A stretch of 64,000 nt of DNA from Przewalskia tangutica (GCA_029844215.1 CM056721.1:8940368-9004367), one strand, 5' to 3'; shown: positions 1 through 11,299, counted from the first letter of the stretch. Translations and numbers: made by a program. Notes: generated by a model from the sequence alone, not told the origin.

Positions 1-66
1 GTTTTTGATACGCCCCGCCGCGAGACTCACCCGAAACTCTCCCCGAAAACATCTTTGAAAACACTG
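1..66. repeat. Right end of a hAT-type MITE (cut by window start)
   Basis: The first 66 bases match the last part of the complete element at 35926-36719, including the terminal GAAAACACTG. They are followed by the same flanking octamer CTATCGAG (67-74). The rest of the element lies outside the window. Confidence 0.7.
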
Positions 67-517
67 CTATCGAGAACCCGCTAACAAATTGTTAAATTGC
101 CACAATGCGGAATGTACATTTTTAAAAATTCCTCCAATGACTTCAACTACTCACTATATAATGGATATGTTCAAGATTCGGCAACCATACTCATAAAGAA
201 CAAGAATGAATGGGCAATAATAACTTCGGTCGCAGATGACCAAGTTCTGCCACCAGTGAGTTTAGTGATTAGGATATTGAATTTTTTTAACACGCGCTAG
301 CTGTTCTAGATTTTAAGAATATTGCACTATTATCACTAATTAAGTCACTAACAACAACAACAATAATAACATATTCAGTGAAATCACACAAAATGGGGTC
401 TGAGGAGGGTAGAGTGTACGCATGTTTTACCTCTATCTTAGGAGGCAGAGAGATTGTTTTCGATAGACCCTCGGCACATGCAGCCCAAAACAATATAAAA
501 ATTCATGAAAAAATATA

Positions 518-757
518 CTCCATCTGTCCCAATTTATGTGATACATTTTTTTCCTTTTGATCTGTCCTAAAAAGAATGATGAATTTTCTTATTTTACAAT
601 AATTTAACTTTAACATTTACCTTTCACGTTTAACAAGATGATTCAAAACCATACAAATATATTTGACTTTTTTAGACGACAACATTCAAAAGTTTTCCTT
701 TATTTCTTAAATTTCGTGCCGAGTCAAACTATATCACATAAATTGAGACGGATGAAG
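518..757. mobile_element. Stowaway MITE
   Basis: The element is about 240 bp. It begins CTCCATCTGTCCCAATTTA and ends with the inverted form AAATTGAGACGGATGAAG, and it is flanked by TA dinucleotides (516-517, 758-759). These are the termini typical of Tc1/mariner-type Stowaway MITEs. It has no coding capacity. The same insertion is present at 37257-37495. Confidence 0.85.
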
Positions 758-1077
758 TATTACAAAAAGCAGAATAAAACAGTATGGAGAAAAAACACAA
801 ATGAATACGATAATCAAAGTATAAGAACAACATATATCAAGTATAAAAAGAAGGACAAAAAGCTACAAGAGTAATACTACGACAACCAGTATGAAAGAAT
901 AAGTCAGACAACGCTCAACAACCCACTAGCCTTCTACCCTAATTCATGTCATTCACAACTACCTATATAAGGTCTTATCTCCGCATTTATCCTCTAATTC
1001 TGCATACAAGCTTTCAAAAGCCGTCGTTTTTGTCGCTGTAATTTAGGTTTATATTATTTATTGTTTGTAGATAATAC

Positions 1078-1894
1078 TAGGTATCAATGGTTCGGTTCAA
1101 TCTGTTTTTTTGTAAAAAATTATATTATTTTTTCGGTTACTCTACTATATATAACCAAAATTAAACTTCCTAAAATCATATCGGTTTTTCTTCGGTATCG
1201 GTACGGTTCAGTTAATTTTTGATATTTTATTAAAAAATTACTTAATGCGATACAAAAAATAGAAGTTAAGAATTAAAAAGTGATGGAAGAAACAAACTTA
1301 TAAGAAACACACTATACCATAAAATAAATACTTATATTTGTTATTTCTAAAAGAATATTTTGGCTATAATTTTTTAAAAAAAAACTAGAACAATACAAAT
1401 TAATAAAATTGGAGTGCATTTACAGGTAGCAAGACAGCAAAGCCAACGATTGTGCCAAGACGTGATAATTGGTGTTTAAAGAATATTTTTATCATAAAAA
1501 ATATTGAAAACTAGAACAATATGAACTAATTGTCATATAGAGTTCCAGTGGCAATGGAAAAAGAATAATTGTATTAAATTTTTAGTTAAGGAATTTGCAA
1601 GATGTATTTAATTTTAATAGGGCAGTTTAGGTGTTAATCAGGGTTCAAGGTTAAAATACCTAATGCTATGTATTATAAATTTTGATATATAAAATATATT
1701 TTCTACATATATAATTATTCGGTTCGGTATATTTTAGATATTTTTAAATATAAAAAACATACCCTAATTATTCGGTACGGTTATAGATTTACATTAAAAC
1801 CTTCGATTTCATTAAAAAGAACATAAAATCGGTTTGATACGATACAATTTGGCCGGTTCAATCGTTTTAAAAAAAAAACCACTGACACCCCCTT
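1078..1894. mobile_element. Non-autonomous hAT-like MITE rich in GGTTCGG motifs
   Basis: The left end TAGGTATCAATGGTTCGG and the right end CCACTGACACCCCC form imperfect inverted repeats, each followed inward by a GGTTCAAT motif. The interior is AT-rich, about 815 bp, with no ORF. A duplicate is at 37816-38634 and related degraded copies are near 12200-12540 and 60575-60850. The hAT assignment rests on terminus style; the target duplication is not clean. Confidence 0.55.
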
Positions 1895-2149
1895 AAGTAC
1901 AAGTGAAGTTTGAGACTTGACTTTGGTCTTTTGTTTAATAAGGTAAAGAGTAGAGATGTTCAGTAGGTTTATCCGTTTAGATTTTAATTGAGTCGTCTAA
2001 ATTCATCCCAAGGCTAAGGTCCAAGGTTAAAAAACTAATGCTATATATTTTAAACTTAACCTATAAAATATATTTCTACATATATATTTATTCGGTTCGA
2101 TATTTTTTCGATTTTTTTATAAAACAAAAAAGCTACCCTAACACATTAT

Positions 2150-2237
2150 TTGATACGAACACTTGACTATGTCTTACATTTATATCCATCATTGATGTTA
2201 CACTTGTCTCGTATACATATGCTATTGGGGTGGTTGT
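2150..2237 (+). pseudogene. Copia RNase H remnant, 5' piece
   Basis: The piece reads as the segment of a Ty1/Copia polyprotein just before the RNase H motif (GTLDYVL then roughly YADWGG). It stops where a solo LTR is inserted at 2238 and continues at 6403. The uninterrupted version is at 38886-39516. Confidence 0.65.
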
Positions 2238-4177
2238 TGATCGGTGTATTTTATATACACCTTTTGAGTCAGTTTTAGTTAGTCTTTTGTCCCGTTTTGC
2301 ACATATAAGTGTTGTATTAGGATAGTTTTTCTTTCTATTGAGTCAAAGTGGTTAAAATGGCCAAATGGCGGAAAAGGAGCGAAAAGAGGGCAAAAGAGGA
2401 GGTGTCAGAGCTGAAAACAGAGAAAATGGCGAACGAGGCTGAAATCGACCAGCCATGCGGCCTCCTGCACAGCAGGCGCGGCGCCACTATTCAGAAGGCT
2501 GCGAAGACCAGCGCGCGGCCGCCGAACAGTTAGGCGGCGCGCGCCCAACATCCGAGATGCTACGAATTGAAGCCGCGCGCCGCACATCGAATATCGAGCG
2601 CGGCGCCAAAACAACCGCAGAGCGAACTTCCGCCGCGCCGCCTGCAGTAGAGTGTACAAAATAGGGCCGGGCCGATCGGACGAGCGGACCGGACACAGAT
2701 TCGGCCCGGTCCTCGCTTCAAAATGAAGGATTCGGTTTCGGTCGTCGATCCAAACCCGGAATTTTCCGGTCCGGACCTGAATGGACCGGAATCCAGCCCA
2801 ATATTTTTAAATTTTTTAATAATTCTCCTTGACCCAAAGTTATTTCATTAATGTTATTTGACCAAAGCGCCTTAAGCCGCCGATTTTATTCACAAATCCC
2901 TTAACTGGTTGCCCTTAACCCTATTTCCTCATTTCTTTCTTCACTGTCTGTCTGTCTTACTCTTCTCTTCTTCACACAGTTCACAGTTCACATCGCGATT
3001 TCCTCTATTACCATTTACCGCCAGTCTGCCACTAATCCTCCACACCCTCCCCTAGTCCCCTGCACATCTTGACATCCCATCTCGCCCGTCGACCATACCC
3101 TGCCCTGCTGTGTCACTCACCGCCGATCGCCACCCGACTTCTTCCTCTGCGTCACCACTCGCCAGTCGATTTTAAGAACTCCGGTGACTGTTGTCCCGCC
3201 ACAACGGACTCTTATTCTTGTAATGTAAGAAGCTTAATTATTTTACTCTATTTTGTGTGATTTGATATTTATTTTTGTAATAGTCAGTTAGTCATTGTTG
3301 GTATGTCGAATCTGAAATTCTGAATATGAAATTCTGAAACTTGTGGCTCAGTATGTATATGACAGATTGACAGTAATAGAAAGCTCTAATCCTTTGTCGA
3401 ATATGAATGCAGTGTATTTTCGTCGAATCCGAATACAGTGTATTTTTGTCGAATCTGAAATTCTGAATATGTAATAGTCACTGTTTGCAGCTTGGTTCAA
3501 GCATTTATTCTGGACTTCAACTCATTAATACAGTTATACAACAAGACTAATTAGACCCTCAACAAGGAAGAAGAGTTAGCATTGAAGTTACCACATTAAC
3601 TTATTTTATCACTACATTAAATCTTTTAGTAAACAAACTTGCAAGAGTTAATTTCTATGAATATATGGTTTCTATTTAACCAATGACTTAGGGAGTCACA
3701 GTTGAAGTTGCTTCTTTGATGTATTCTTTGTCGAATCTGAATGCAGTGTCTATTTGGCTATTGAAATGGATAATTTGATCCTCACATCACATAGTAATGG
3801 GGTGATCCAAATTAATATATTGAAGTTGTAAGAGTGTGTGCACTAATAAGCAAGATCAATATTCATGTGGCATGTCAATTGACCCTGTCCCCGAAATAAA
3901 AAGGAAAAGATTGGTTGCTTTCTTTTGATATTGCAAATTTAGTATCAGTGATACTTCAAAATAGTCTAATGTCTTGCAGCCTTGCTAGTAGTAAAAGGTA
4001 CTCCAGTTGCTTACTTTTGGGTTATTACTTTTTATGCATTTCAGTAAATTTCTTTATTTTAAATGTTTTCTTTTCTTGAAGTAGGCTTATTCAATTCTGG
4101 GGAACTTGTTGATCTGAATTCTTCAAATAATTGGGTCCATGGTCATAATTCACATATATTGTTCATGTTTATTGTAG

Positions 4178-4384
4178 ATGGAAAGCTCTCAATCCAAAAG
4201 GGAATCTAGCTATTCTTCGGAAACTATACAAACACTATCGGAAGCGGAGATTGAGCAATTGCGCAAGTCCTTACCTCCGGATAAGAAGTTAAAAGAGGGA
4301 AGATTATATCAGTTTAGAACAAAAACTAAGAGGAAAGCCGCTTATTGGGACTATTACATCGAGGATGGGAAACTACGAGTGAAT
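4178..4384 (+). other. Exon-like ORF inside the hAT-like element, function unknown
   Basis: An open 69-codon segment lies exactly between a good acceptor (TTTATTGTAG, ending 4177) and a good donor (GTAAGT from 4385). It starts with ATG and is highly charged and lysine-rich, with an aromatic patch near its end (AAYWDYY). I do not recognise the family. It could be an exon of a captured host gene or a remnant of the element's own gene. No partner exon in a compatible reading was identified nearby. Confidence 0.4.
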
Positions 4385-4529
4385 GTAAGTTACGTGATAA
4401 AACTTTTTTGTTGATTCAAATGTTAATGGTGCAAAAATGTTAAAATCATTCGAAAAATGTCTTGGTGTTCTGCAAATAAAGATAAGGTAAAAGAAAACAA
4501 TCAATTATCTTTTGAGAAAGAAAGCGATA

Positions 4530-5040
4530 TTGGGATCGCTTTGCCTTGCTCGCCGCTTTCTTTGGCCGCTTTCGCCTCACGCTTGTTGTTGTTTCTTTAG
4601 TTCTCGCTGCAAATTTGCACTCTGTTGACCTTCTTTAGTTCTTCTTTGGCGCCGATTTCTGATCTTGGCTCGGGCTCGGCCGCTGATCGCTTTGCCGCTT
4701 TCGCCGCTGGTTCGCTGCTACTTGCCTTCTTTGCTCTTTGCCGCTTCTTCCAGCTTTCTTTACTTGGCGCTCTTTGACTTTCTTTACGGATCGTTGCCTT
4801 CTTTGCTGACTTGGCCGGCCGCCGATCGCTTCTTTGCCGCTTTGCCGTTGATTCTTCTTTGGATCGCTGTTTTCCGTTGCCGCTGGCCGGGCTGGTTCGC
4901 TTGCCGCCGCAAGCTCACGCCGCCGCTTCGCCTTTGGCCGCACCGCAGCTCGCACACCGATCGGCCGGCCGCCGCCGCAGTTCGCCCTTCGCCTCACTGG
5001 TTGCTACACCCTGCAGGCCTGCACACTGCACTTGTCTAGA
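4530..5040. repeat. GC-rich low-complexity tract of GCCGCTTT-like words
   Basis: About 500 bp is built from irregularly repeated words such as TTTGCCGCTTT, TTCTTTG and GCCGGCCGCCG, quite unlike the AT-rich surroundings. Open frames on both strands here follow from the composition and are not evidence for genes. Confidence 0.6.
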
Positions 5041-6402
5041 AGTGTCCTTAAGTCCATGCAACTATGCAAGAATTAAGATCAGAAAATCAGGCTATACAAG
5101 CCAACACTAATGTAATTTTGATCTTTTAATTCATTTATTTGCAATGATAATGTAAATTAGTAAAACTAGTTTTGTAAAGAAGCATAGATAATGTAATTAT
5201 GTAAAATAGTAAAATTAGTTTGGTAAAGAAGCATTGATAATGTAAAATTAGTAATATAACATATTAGAATTAAAAATTGCATTTAAAAAGCAGTCCAATA
5301 GGTCCAAAGCGACCGGACCGGAATTTCCGGTCAGACCGACCGAATATTCGGTCGGTCCTCGGTCGAAAAATTTCTGATTAGGTTAGGCCCATTCGGTTCG
5401 GTCGGTCGATTACGGGCCGTGACACCTATCTGCGGTGCGCGCCAGCGTAAAATTAGGTCTTTTGACGATTTTTGGGCGAACTGCGGGAAAAGAAGGAGCG
5501 TTTTAAACTTATATAAGGAGAACCCTGGCGGTTTTGGGGTTCCTTTCGCACAACTCAAGATTCTAGCTTGGAGATTGGATACCATTTATTTTAGTAATTT
5601 CTTTTCCTTTCTTTACTTTAATTCGGTTTTGTATGATGAACATGGAATTAGTTCTTGTCATATTCATGGCTAGGAACTAATTCTCTTATAGGCTTTCTAT
5701 GTTGAATTTCTTGAACCTTATGTTATAAATTAATGACGCTTATGGTTATTATTCTTATTGAGAGATCTATCCAATAATTGAGTTGAATTCTTGGTAGCTA
5801 ATTGACAACTAGTTATCACTATATGATTTCTAATCAGTTACGAAAAGGGGATTGTGAATATGCTGTAAGTTGGGTAGACAGTCTTGAATTGGGGATGAAA
5901 ATACCTCAATTAGATTTGTAGCGTTGATGAGAGGCTTAACAACCCTAATTTTGTGCATTGTGCGTGACAGTCAACTAGGTTTTTGTTCTTAATCCTCCTA
6001 TAGAGTTACCCTTATCACCGAAAGGCAGGTAAGGAACGATACTGGGGTTGAGTGTTTATATAACCCTAACGGGAGTATAAAACGATTTCGTAAACCTGCT
6101 TTCTCCAAAGGAAGAATACCATAAGTTAATGCATTAGTAAGTAGCATAAGCGGATAGTAAGGATACATAGAAGCCCTATTCTCATCACATCTGAAGTAAT
6201 TCTTTATATTTAAATAGCTTTCATAACTCTTAGTTATAAACCAAACAATCAATCATTAATTCGCCAAATAGATACTAGAAAATAGATAACTGGTACTTGA
6301 ACCCTAATCCTAGAGGACGATATTCGGTCTTATCTAAGACTATACTACTTGATACGATAACGTGCACTTGCGTTTAAAGTGTGTGCATCTTACCGCGCAT
6401 CA

Positions 6403-6782
6403 GTTGTCCAGATACCAAACGTTCCACGTCTGGTTATTGCATGTTTCTTGGTGATAACTTGGTCTCATGGTCTGCAAAGCGCCGGTCTACATTATCACGC
6501 TCCAGTGCAGATGTCGAGTATCGTGGAGTAGCCAATGTGACTTCTGAATCATGTTGGTCATGTAATCTTCTTATAGAGCTTCATTGTCCTATTCAGAAAG
6601 TTACTTTGGTTTATTGTGATAATATTAGTGTTGTCTATCTTTCTGGTAATCATGTTCAACATAAGCGCACTAAACATATCAAGATGGATATCCACTTCGT
6701 TCGAGAAAAGGCAGTTCTAGACAAGTACGCGTCTTACATGTCCCTTCTAGGTACCAAATTGCTGACATCTTTACTAAGGTCT
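6403..6782 (+). pseudogene. Copia RNase H remnant, 3' piece
   Basis: Translation gives the Ty1/Copia RNase H core (PDTKRSTSGYCMFLGD, then SWSAKRRSTLSRSSADVEYR and a YCDN motif). It continues the piece at 2150-2237 across the solo LTR. It stops at AAGGTCTT where the minus-strand family B Copia begins. Closely matching copies are at 21105-21350, 23572-23832 and 38987-39516. Confidence 0.85.
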
Positions 6783-7100
6783 TGTGACACCTCACTGTAA
6801 AAAATCTCCATGGATGAAGGAGCTACAGTGAATGTGAAGATGAAGAAGACGAGAGAGACGAGAGGAAGGCAACGGTTTTTGTGGGAGCTTTTCTTAATGA
6901 ATTGATATTGTAACCACAATGTATATATAGTGCAAATCTTGCACTATATACCCTTATTACAAATATGGCCAATTACCTATAACTAACCAACCAACAGAAC
7001 AGTGCTATAAACGAAAAGTACATCACTAATGAATATGAATGTTGTATAACTGGTGTATATCATCTATATAACTAGTGTATATCATCTATATCTTCAACAC
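6783..7100 (-). repeat. 3' LTR of family B Copia
   Basis: Read on the minus strand, the LTR starts TGTTGAAGATATAGATGATA directly after the polypurine tract GCTTGAGGGGGCG (near 7101-7115). It ends at TGTGACACC on the + strand (6783). It is about 318 bp and contains a TATATATAG promoter-like motif. The matching 5' LTR is absent. Confidence 0.7.
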
Positions 7101-10100
7101 GCCCCCTCAAGCTAGGAACTAAGAAGAGATTCTTTAGTCCTAGCTTGGACAATAGATAATCGTGTTGTCCAACCGTCAAGCCCTTCGTAAGGATGTCGGC
7201 AGGCTGCTCAGCAGTCTGTATATAAAGTGGACTGATCAGCCCCTGCTGCAGCTTCTCCCGAATAAAATGGCAATCAATATCGATGTATTTTGTCCTCTCG
7301 TGGAAGACGGGATTGGCAGCAATCTGCAGTGAGGATTTGCTATCACTGTGTATAGGAACTGGAAGGTGGACAGAGATGAAGCGATGTAGCAAAGAGACCC
7401 GATAAGCCACGACCTCTGCGGCTGCACCGCAAGGCTTCGATATTCACCTCCAGAGTCTGCGAGACCACGATGGTGCTTTCTTCGATTTCCATGAAATGAG
7501 AGAAGACCCAAAGAAGACCAGATACCCAGTGATGGATCTTCTCGTAAGGAGGCAGGAAGCCCAATCAGCATCGCAGTAAGTGGTGAGATGATCAGTGACA
7601 CCAACAGGCATAAAGAGACCCAAACCTGGAGCTTGTTTTAAATATCGAACCACCCGATGTGCAGCTCGAAGATGGGAAGCCTTTGGGCATTGGAGAAACT
7701 GGCTCAAACTTTGTACAACAAACGAGATATCTGGTCTGGTGTTTGTCAAGTATAGCAACCTGCCAATAAGTCTTTGATAACTTGATGGATCCTCTAGCAG
7801 TGGATCCTTGGTTGTTGCAGAATTTGTGCCTATATGCTGGTCGTATGCCACAGAAGTAAGCTTGGTGTTGAGCTCCACAGGGGACTTGGCAGGTTTCCCA
7901 GCAGAAAGGCCAAGATCAGAGATTAATTCCATTGCGTACTTCCTCTGATGCATCACTATGCCACTGTTATTCCTAGCAAACTCAAAACCAAGAAAATACC
8001 TCAGAATCCCCAAGTCTTTGATTTTGAAGGTCTGTTGCAGATGCAGCTTTGTTTCCTGAATGAGATTCTCATCATTCCCCGTAATGAGTAGATCATCCAC
8101 ATAAATGAGCACCACTACTATTTTAGTTCCATTCTTCTTAGTGAGTAGGGAATGGTCAAGTTGGCTTTGAACAAACCCCGAGCCTTGCAAAGCAGTGGTC
8201 AATTTGATGTTCCACTGCCGAGAAGCTTGTTTCAGCCCATAAAGTGACTTAATCAACTTGCACACCTTCCCTTGCTTGTTGGCAAAACCTTGAGGCATGT
8301 TCATGTATACCTCTTCTACAAGTTCACCTTGTAAAAATGCATTATAGACATCCATTTGATAGACATTCCACTGATTTGAAGCTGCTACTGACACCACTGC
8401 CCTCACAGTAACCAACTTTGCCACCGGAGAGAAAGTTTCTTGATAATCAATTCCCTCATTTTGGTTGTAGCCTTTTGCCACTAGCCTTGCCTTAAACCTT
8501 TCAACTTCACCATTCGCTTTATACTTGATCTTGTAAACTCATTTACATCCAATGGCTTTCTTGTCTCTAGGAAGATCTATGACCTCCCAGGTATTGTTGT
8601 TTTCCAAAGCTTGCATCTCAAGGTTCATGGCTTCTACCCATCTATTGTCTTTCACAGCCTCAGAATATGAAGATGGTTCTTGCTCAGCCTCAATTTTTGC
8701 AATGTAACTCTGATAACTTGCCTGTAATCCAGCATAGCTTAGGTGATTGGCCATAGGATACAGGCAGTCTTGGCTACTTTCTGTGTCCCCTCTGTTTGAA
8801 GTTTGGATGAAGTCCTTCATCCAGCGGAGTTGTTTTCAGGTCCAGCGGACCTTCTCGATGGTGGCTCACGAATCGGGGTGATGTCTTCATGCATGCGTCT
8901 TTGTGGAGGAAGATCGACTCCTCACGATGTCCCTCTGCATCTCCCAAAGCTTCCTGAGACTGGTAGGCTTCCTGAGACTGGTAGGCAGTTGCATCAGGTG
9001 TAGTATCTACTTCACCAGATGTGGGAATATGTTGGAATATATCATCATCATCTGACAGAACTCCTTGCTGTGCTTGATTCTTCTGCTGCTGAAAAGGAAA
9101 AATTTCCTCATAGAATGTCACATCCCTGCTTATAAACAGAGCATTAGTAGACAAATTTAATAGTTTGTAACCGCCATGCGGATGAGTATCCAAGCGATCG
9201 CTTTAATGGCCTCGTGTCAAACTTATCAAGCTTGACTAGATTAGTAGCATAGCGTAGACATCGATGATTCTCAAATGAGGCGAGCAGGTGCCTTCGCGTA
9301 ACTTTTCATAAGGAGAAATGTTTCAAAGACTACGTAAGGTAGTCTATTCGAACATACCACCGCTTCTATGCAATCTCCCCAAAAACTGGATGGTAGACAA
9401 CCCTGGAACTTGATGGCTCTAGCAAGTTCTAGTATATATCTATGTCTTCTTTCAACTGTACCATTTTGTTGTGGGCTATAGGGGCAGGATGTCTGATGGA
9501 TTATTCCTAAGTGTGCAAACAAATCTCTACATGAACTATTGATGAACTCTGAACCATTGTCTGATCTAATGCACTTAACCTTGCCACCAAACTGAGTTTT
9601 AATCATAATGCATAGTTCCTTAATCATAGTAGCCACATCTGATTTAATATGTAAAAGAAATACCCATGTCCATCGACTGAAATCATCAACCACAGTGAGA
9701 AAAAAATTCATACCATTGTAAGTAGCAATCTTATATGGTCCCCAAACATCAAGGTGTAACAAATCAAATGGAGAAGTAGTTACACTTTGACTAGTGGGAA
9801 AAGGTAATCTAGTTTGTCTAGCCATGGGACATATATCACAGTGGTGAATTGTAAAATCAGAATTATGTCTGAATGTATTTATTTTCCTAAGAACACTCAT
9901 TGGTGCATGTCCTAGCCTTTTATGCCATAGAGCAGCCTTCAAGTCTCCTGCTGTACTATACTTTGACATGTGTGATTGAGCTGCTAACCATCTGTCCTGC
10001 TTCCTTGTAGAATCCAGCACATATAGACCATCAACTTCCCTACCAATCTCCTTCACCTTCCCAGTGAGGAGATCCTGCAGCACAAAGAAGTCAGGAAAGA

Positions 10101-10206
10101 ACCTTGCACTACAGTTCAATTCCTTAGTCAATTTTGACACTGAAAGCAAATTAAATTGAAAACTAGGCACACACAGCACATGTTTTATGAATTCACCTCC
10201 TTTCAA
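7072..10206 (-). pseudogene. Copia polyprotein remnant (integrase, reverse transcriptase, RNase H)
   Basis: Reading from 10206 down: GAG-pre-integrase with an HHCC zinc motif (WHKRLGHA, then CDICPMARQ), and the integrase core (LHLDVWGPY; VVDDFSRWTW; IRSDNGSEF; CPYSPQQNGTVERR). The integrase C-terminal part lies at 8774-9193. Reverse transcriptase lies at 7444-8481 (YQMDVYNAFLQGEL, LYGLKQASRQW, and the catalytic YVDD in LIYVDDLLITG). RNase H is at 7072-7410 (HERTKYIDIDCHFIRE; TAEQPADILTKGL). A conserved tryptophan codon just before 8538 is TGA, so a stop precedes the reverse transcriptase. Frame changes occur near 9200-9270 and 7410-7444. The gene is not functional. Confidence 0.92.
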
Positions 10207-10213
10207 TCTACAC

Positions 10214-10502
10214 TCTACATATACAATGCCTTGTGTATACCGTGTATATCACAGAAACACAAAGCAATTTGGTTCGTGATATACCTACCTAGTATACACG
10301 GTTTTAAGCTAGTTTTGGTAATAGATTTTTGTATATAATTAGCATTGTACACTTACCATAATTGTAGAATTCTTATACAAATAGAATAGACTTTTGGGAG
10401 TAGAATAAGAATATAATTTTTCAGATTATAAAAATTAAAAATTGTATATATATTATATACTCACTCACATTAATAAAAATAATGAATGGATTATTTTTTT
10501 CG
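10214..10502 (+). repeat. 3' LTR of family A Copia, 5'-truncated
   Basis: This matches the LTR at 21410-21729 from within its hairpin region to its end (GGATTATTTTTTTCG). The first ~25 bases are missing at the junction with family B. It is followed by GTCGATCATTT, the same host flank as at 21730 and 39837. Confidence 0.85.
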
Positions 10503-10682
10503 GTCGATCATTTAATTAAGTCAGTAAGAAAATGGCAAATTGGTGTTATTGGAGTTGAAGCGAGGTGGCTGAAGGGAGTTCACATAGAAGAATCTCCATT
10601 GGAGAAGACAATGTGTGGATATTGTCACTTAAGAAGTAGGCCATATATAGTTACTGTTACCGTACCTGCCTTTAAATGGTAG
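10503..10682 (+). other. 3' half of a small ORF beside the Copia LTR, copy 1
   Basis: The open frame after the LTR reads HLIKSVRKWQIG and continues to PAFKW followed by a stop at 10680-10682. It recurs at 21735-21909 and (truncated) at 39842-39992 with a single amino-acid difference. I do not recognise the protein. The LTR contributes only the apparent upstream start; the original start probably lay on the other side of the Copia insertion (ATG at 13130). Near identity among copies reflects recent duplication, not proven selection. Confidence 0.35.
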
Positions 10683-11100
10683 AATCAGATACTTATAAGG
10701 ACTTGAAGTTTGAACTTGTCGACTGCCTTTTAATTTTGATGTCTTAATCTGGTTTTTCTTTATATTCTCAATTCTCATGCTTAATCAGAAATCATCATGT
10801 ACCAACATTAGTTGGCAAAGATTAGGACACCAGTACTTATGTACAACATTAGTAAGTATATATTTTTCATGGAAATCAATGCTACCATGTTTTTTGTAGT
10901 TCCCAAAACAAAGTACCTAATTCAGCTTGTGTTTTGTTTAGTTTATTTTGTTTAGCTTATTTATTTGTGTTAGTTATTGTTCTTTTTTGTTCGAATGCAT
11001 TTTATACTGTTTTAATTTTTTATCTGATTGTTTCTCTTGCTTTACTCATTACTTTTCATTTACTTGTACTTTATTTTGATTATCTTGCTTGTAATTAGGC
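10683..11100. other. Intergenic, duplicated at about 21910-22315
   Basis: AT-rich non-coding sequence that continues the flank of family A. It includes a TTATTTGTGTTAGTTATTG segment that precedes SINE-like ends here and, in related form, near 22240, 51480 and 59540. No gene is seen. Confidence 0.6.
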
Positions 11101-11222
11101 TTTGTCTTGAGCCGAGTGTCTCCCGGAAACAACCGATCTACCTACCAAGCTGAATATAAGGTTTGTGTACATTTTACCCTCTCCAGACCCCACAGTGTAA
11201 ATTTTATTGAGTATGTTGTTGT
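11101..11222 (+). mobile_element. TS-type SINE, 3' part
   Basis: Contains the landmarks TTGAGCCGAGTGTCTCCCGG, CTACCTACCAAG, CCAGACCCCACAGTG and the terminal GTATGTTGTTGTA. These are the conserved parts of a tRNA-derived SINE family common in Solanaceae. The 5' promoter boxes are not clear, so the copy is likely 5'-degraded. Confidence 0.7.
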
Positions 11223-11299
11223 ATTGACACCCCTACGTACAAGTGAAGTTTGAGACTTTACATTGGTCTTTTATTTAATAAGGTAAAGAGTAGGGCCGT

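Larger units (their letters stand above)
1..2237 (+). repeat. Duplicated block, copy 1, proximal part
   Basis: This stretch is nearly colinear with 36654-38984, including a MITE end, a Stowaway MITE, a GGTTCGG-rich MITE and the start of a Copia RNase H remnant. Short ORFs inside it are not coding. Homology resumes beyond 6403 and continues with interruptions to about 19870 (copy 2: to 46363), so this is the start of a larger duplicated locus. Confidence 0.9.
2649..5428. mobile_element. hAT-like non-autonomous element with host-like exon content
   Basis: This insert breaks the LTR between CCTGCAGT (2641-2648) and TCTGCGGT (5429-5436), which read as a diverged 8-bp duplication (6 of 8 match). 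The left end AGAGTGTACAAAATAGGGCC and the inverted right end TAGGTGTCACGGCCC are similar, and both subterminal regions are rich in GGTCGG/CCGGACC motifs. No transposase was found. Inside are a pyrimidine-rich leader-like stretch (about 2930-3230), one exon-like ORF (4178-4384) and a GC-rich repeat tract (4530-5040). Confidence 0.55.
2238..6402 (+). mobile_element. Athila-like Ty3/Gypsy solo LTR, interrupted by a hAT-like element
   Basis: The element starts TGATCGGTGTATTTTATATA and ends CGCGCATCA. It is flanked by the 5-bp target duplication GTTGT (2233-2237 and 6403-6407). The same LTR family with a primer-binding site is at 46364-47723 (1360 bp), and an inverted solo LTR is at 17596-18984. 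Without the internal insertion at 2649-5428 this copy would be about 1.38 kb. No internal retrotransposon sequence remains, so this is a solo LTR. The duplicated locus at 38980-38984 has a single GTTGT, which is the empty site. Confidence 0.85.
6783..10213 (-). mobile_element. Ty1/Copia retrotransposon, family B, 5'-truncated
   Basis: A minus-strand Copia with its 3' LTR at the low-coordinate end. Integrase, reverse transcriptase and RNase H follow in the order expected for Copia. The 5' LTR, gag and protease are missing: the element ends at about 10213, inside the LTR of family A. Recombination or deletion after insertion is the likely cause. Domains are intact enough to recognise but carry several frameshifts and at least one stop. 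Confidence 0.9.

Noticed and set aside
638..874. 78-residue lysine-rich ORF
   Set aside because: Overlaps a Stowaway MITE and AT-rich DNA. The duplicate at 37377 onward does not keep the frame open.
2348..2696. Several overlapping ORFs on both strands
   Set aside because: They lie in the GC-rich block typical of the Athila-like LTR and have no conserved domain.
4635..5110. Long overlapping ORFs on both strands in GC-rich DNA
   Set aside because: Composition keeps the frames open; the translations are low-complexity and no start, splice or domain evidence supports a gene.
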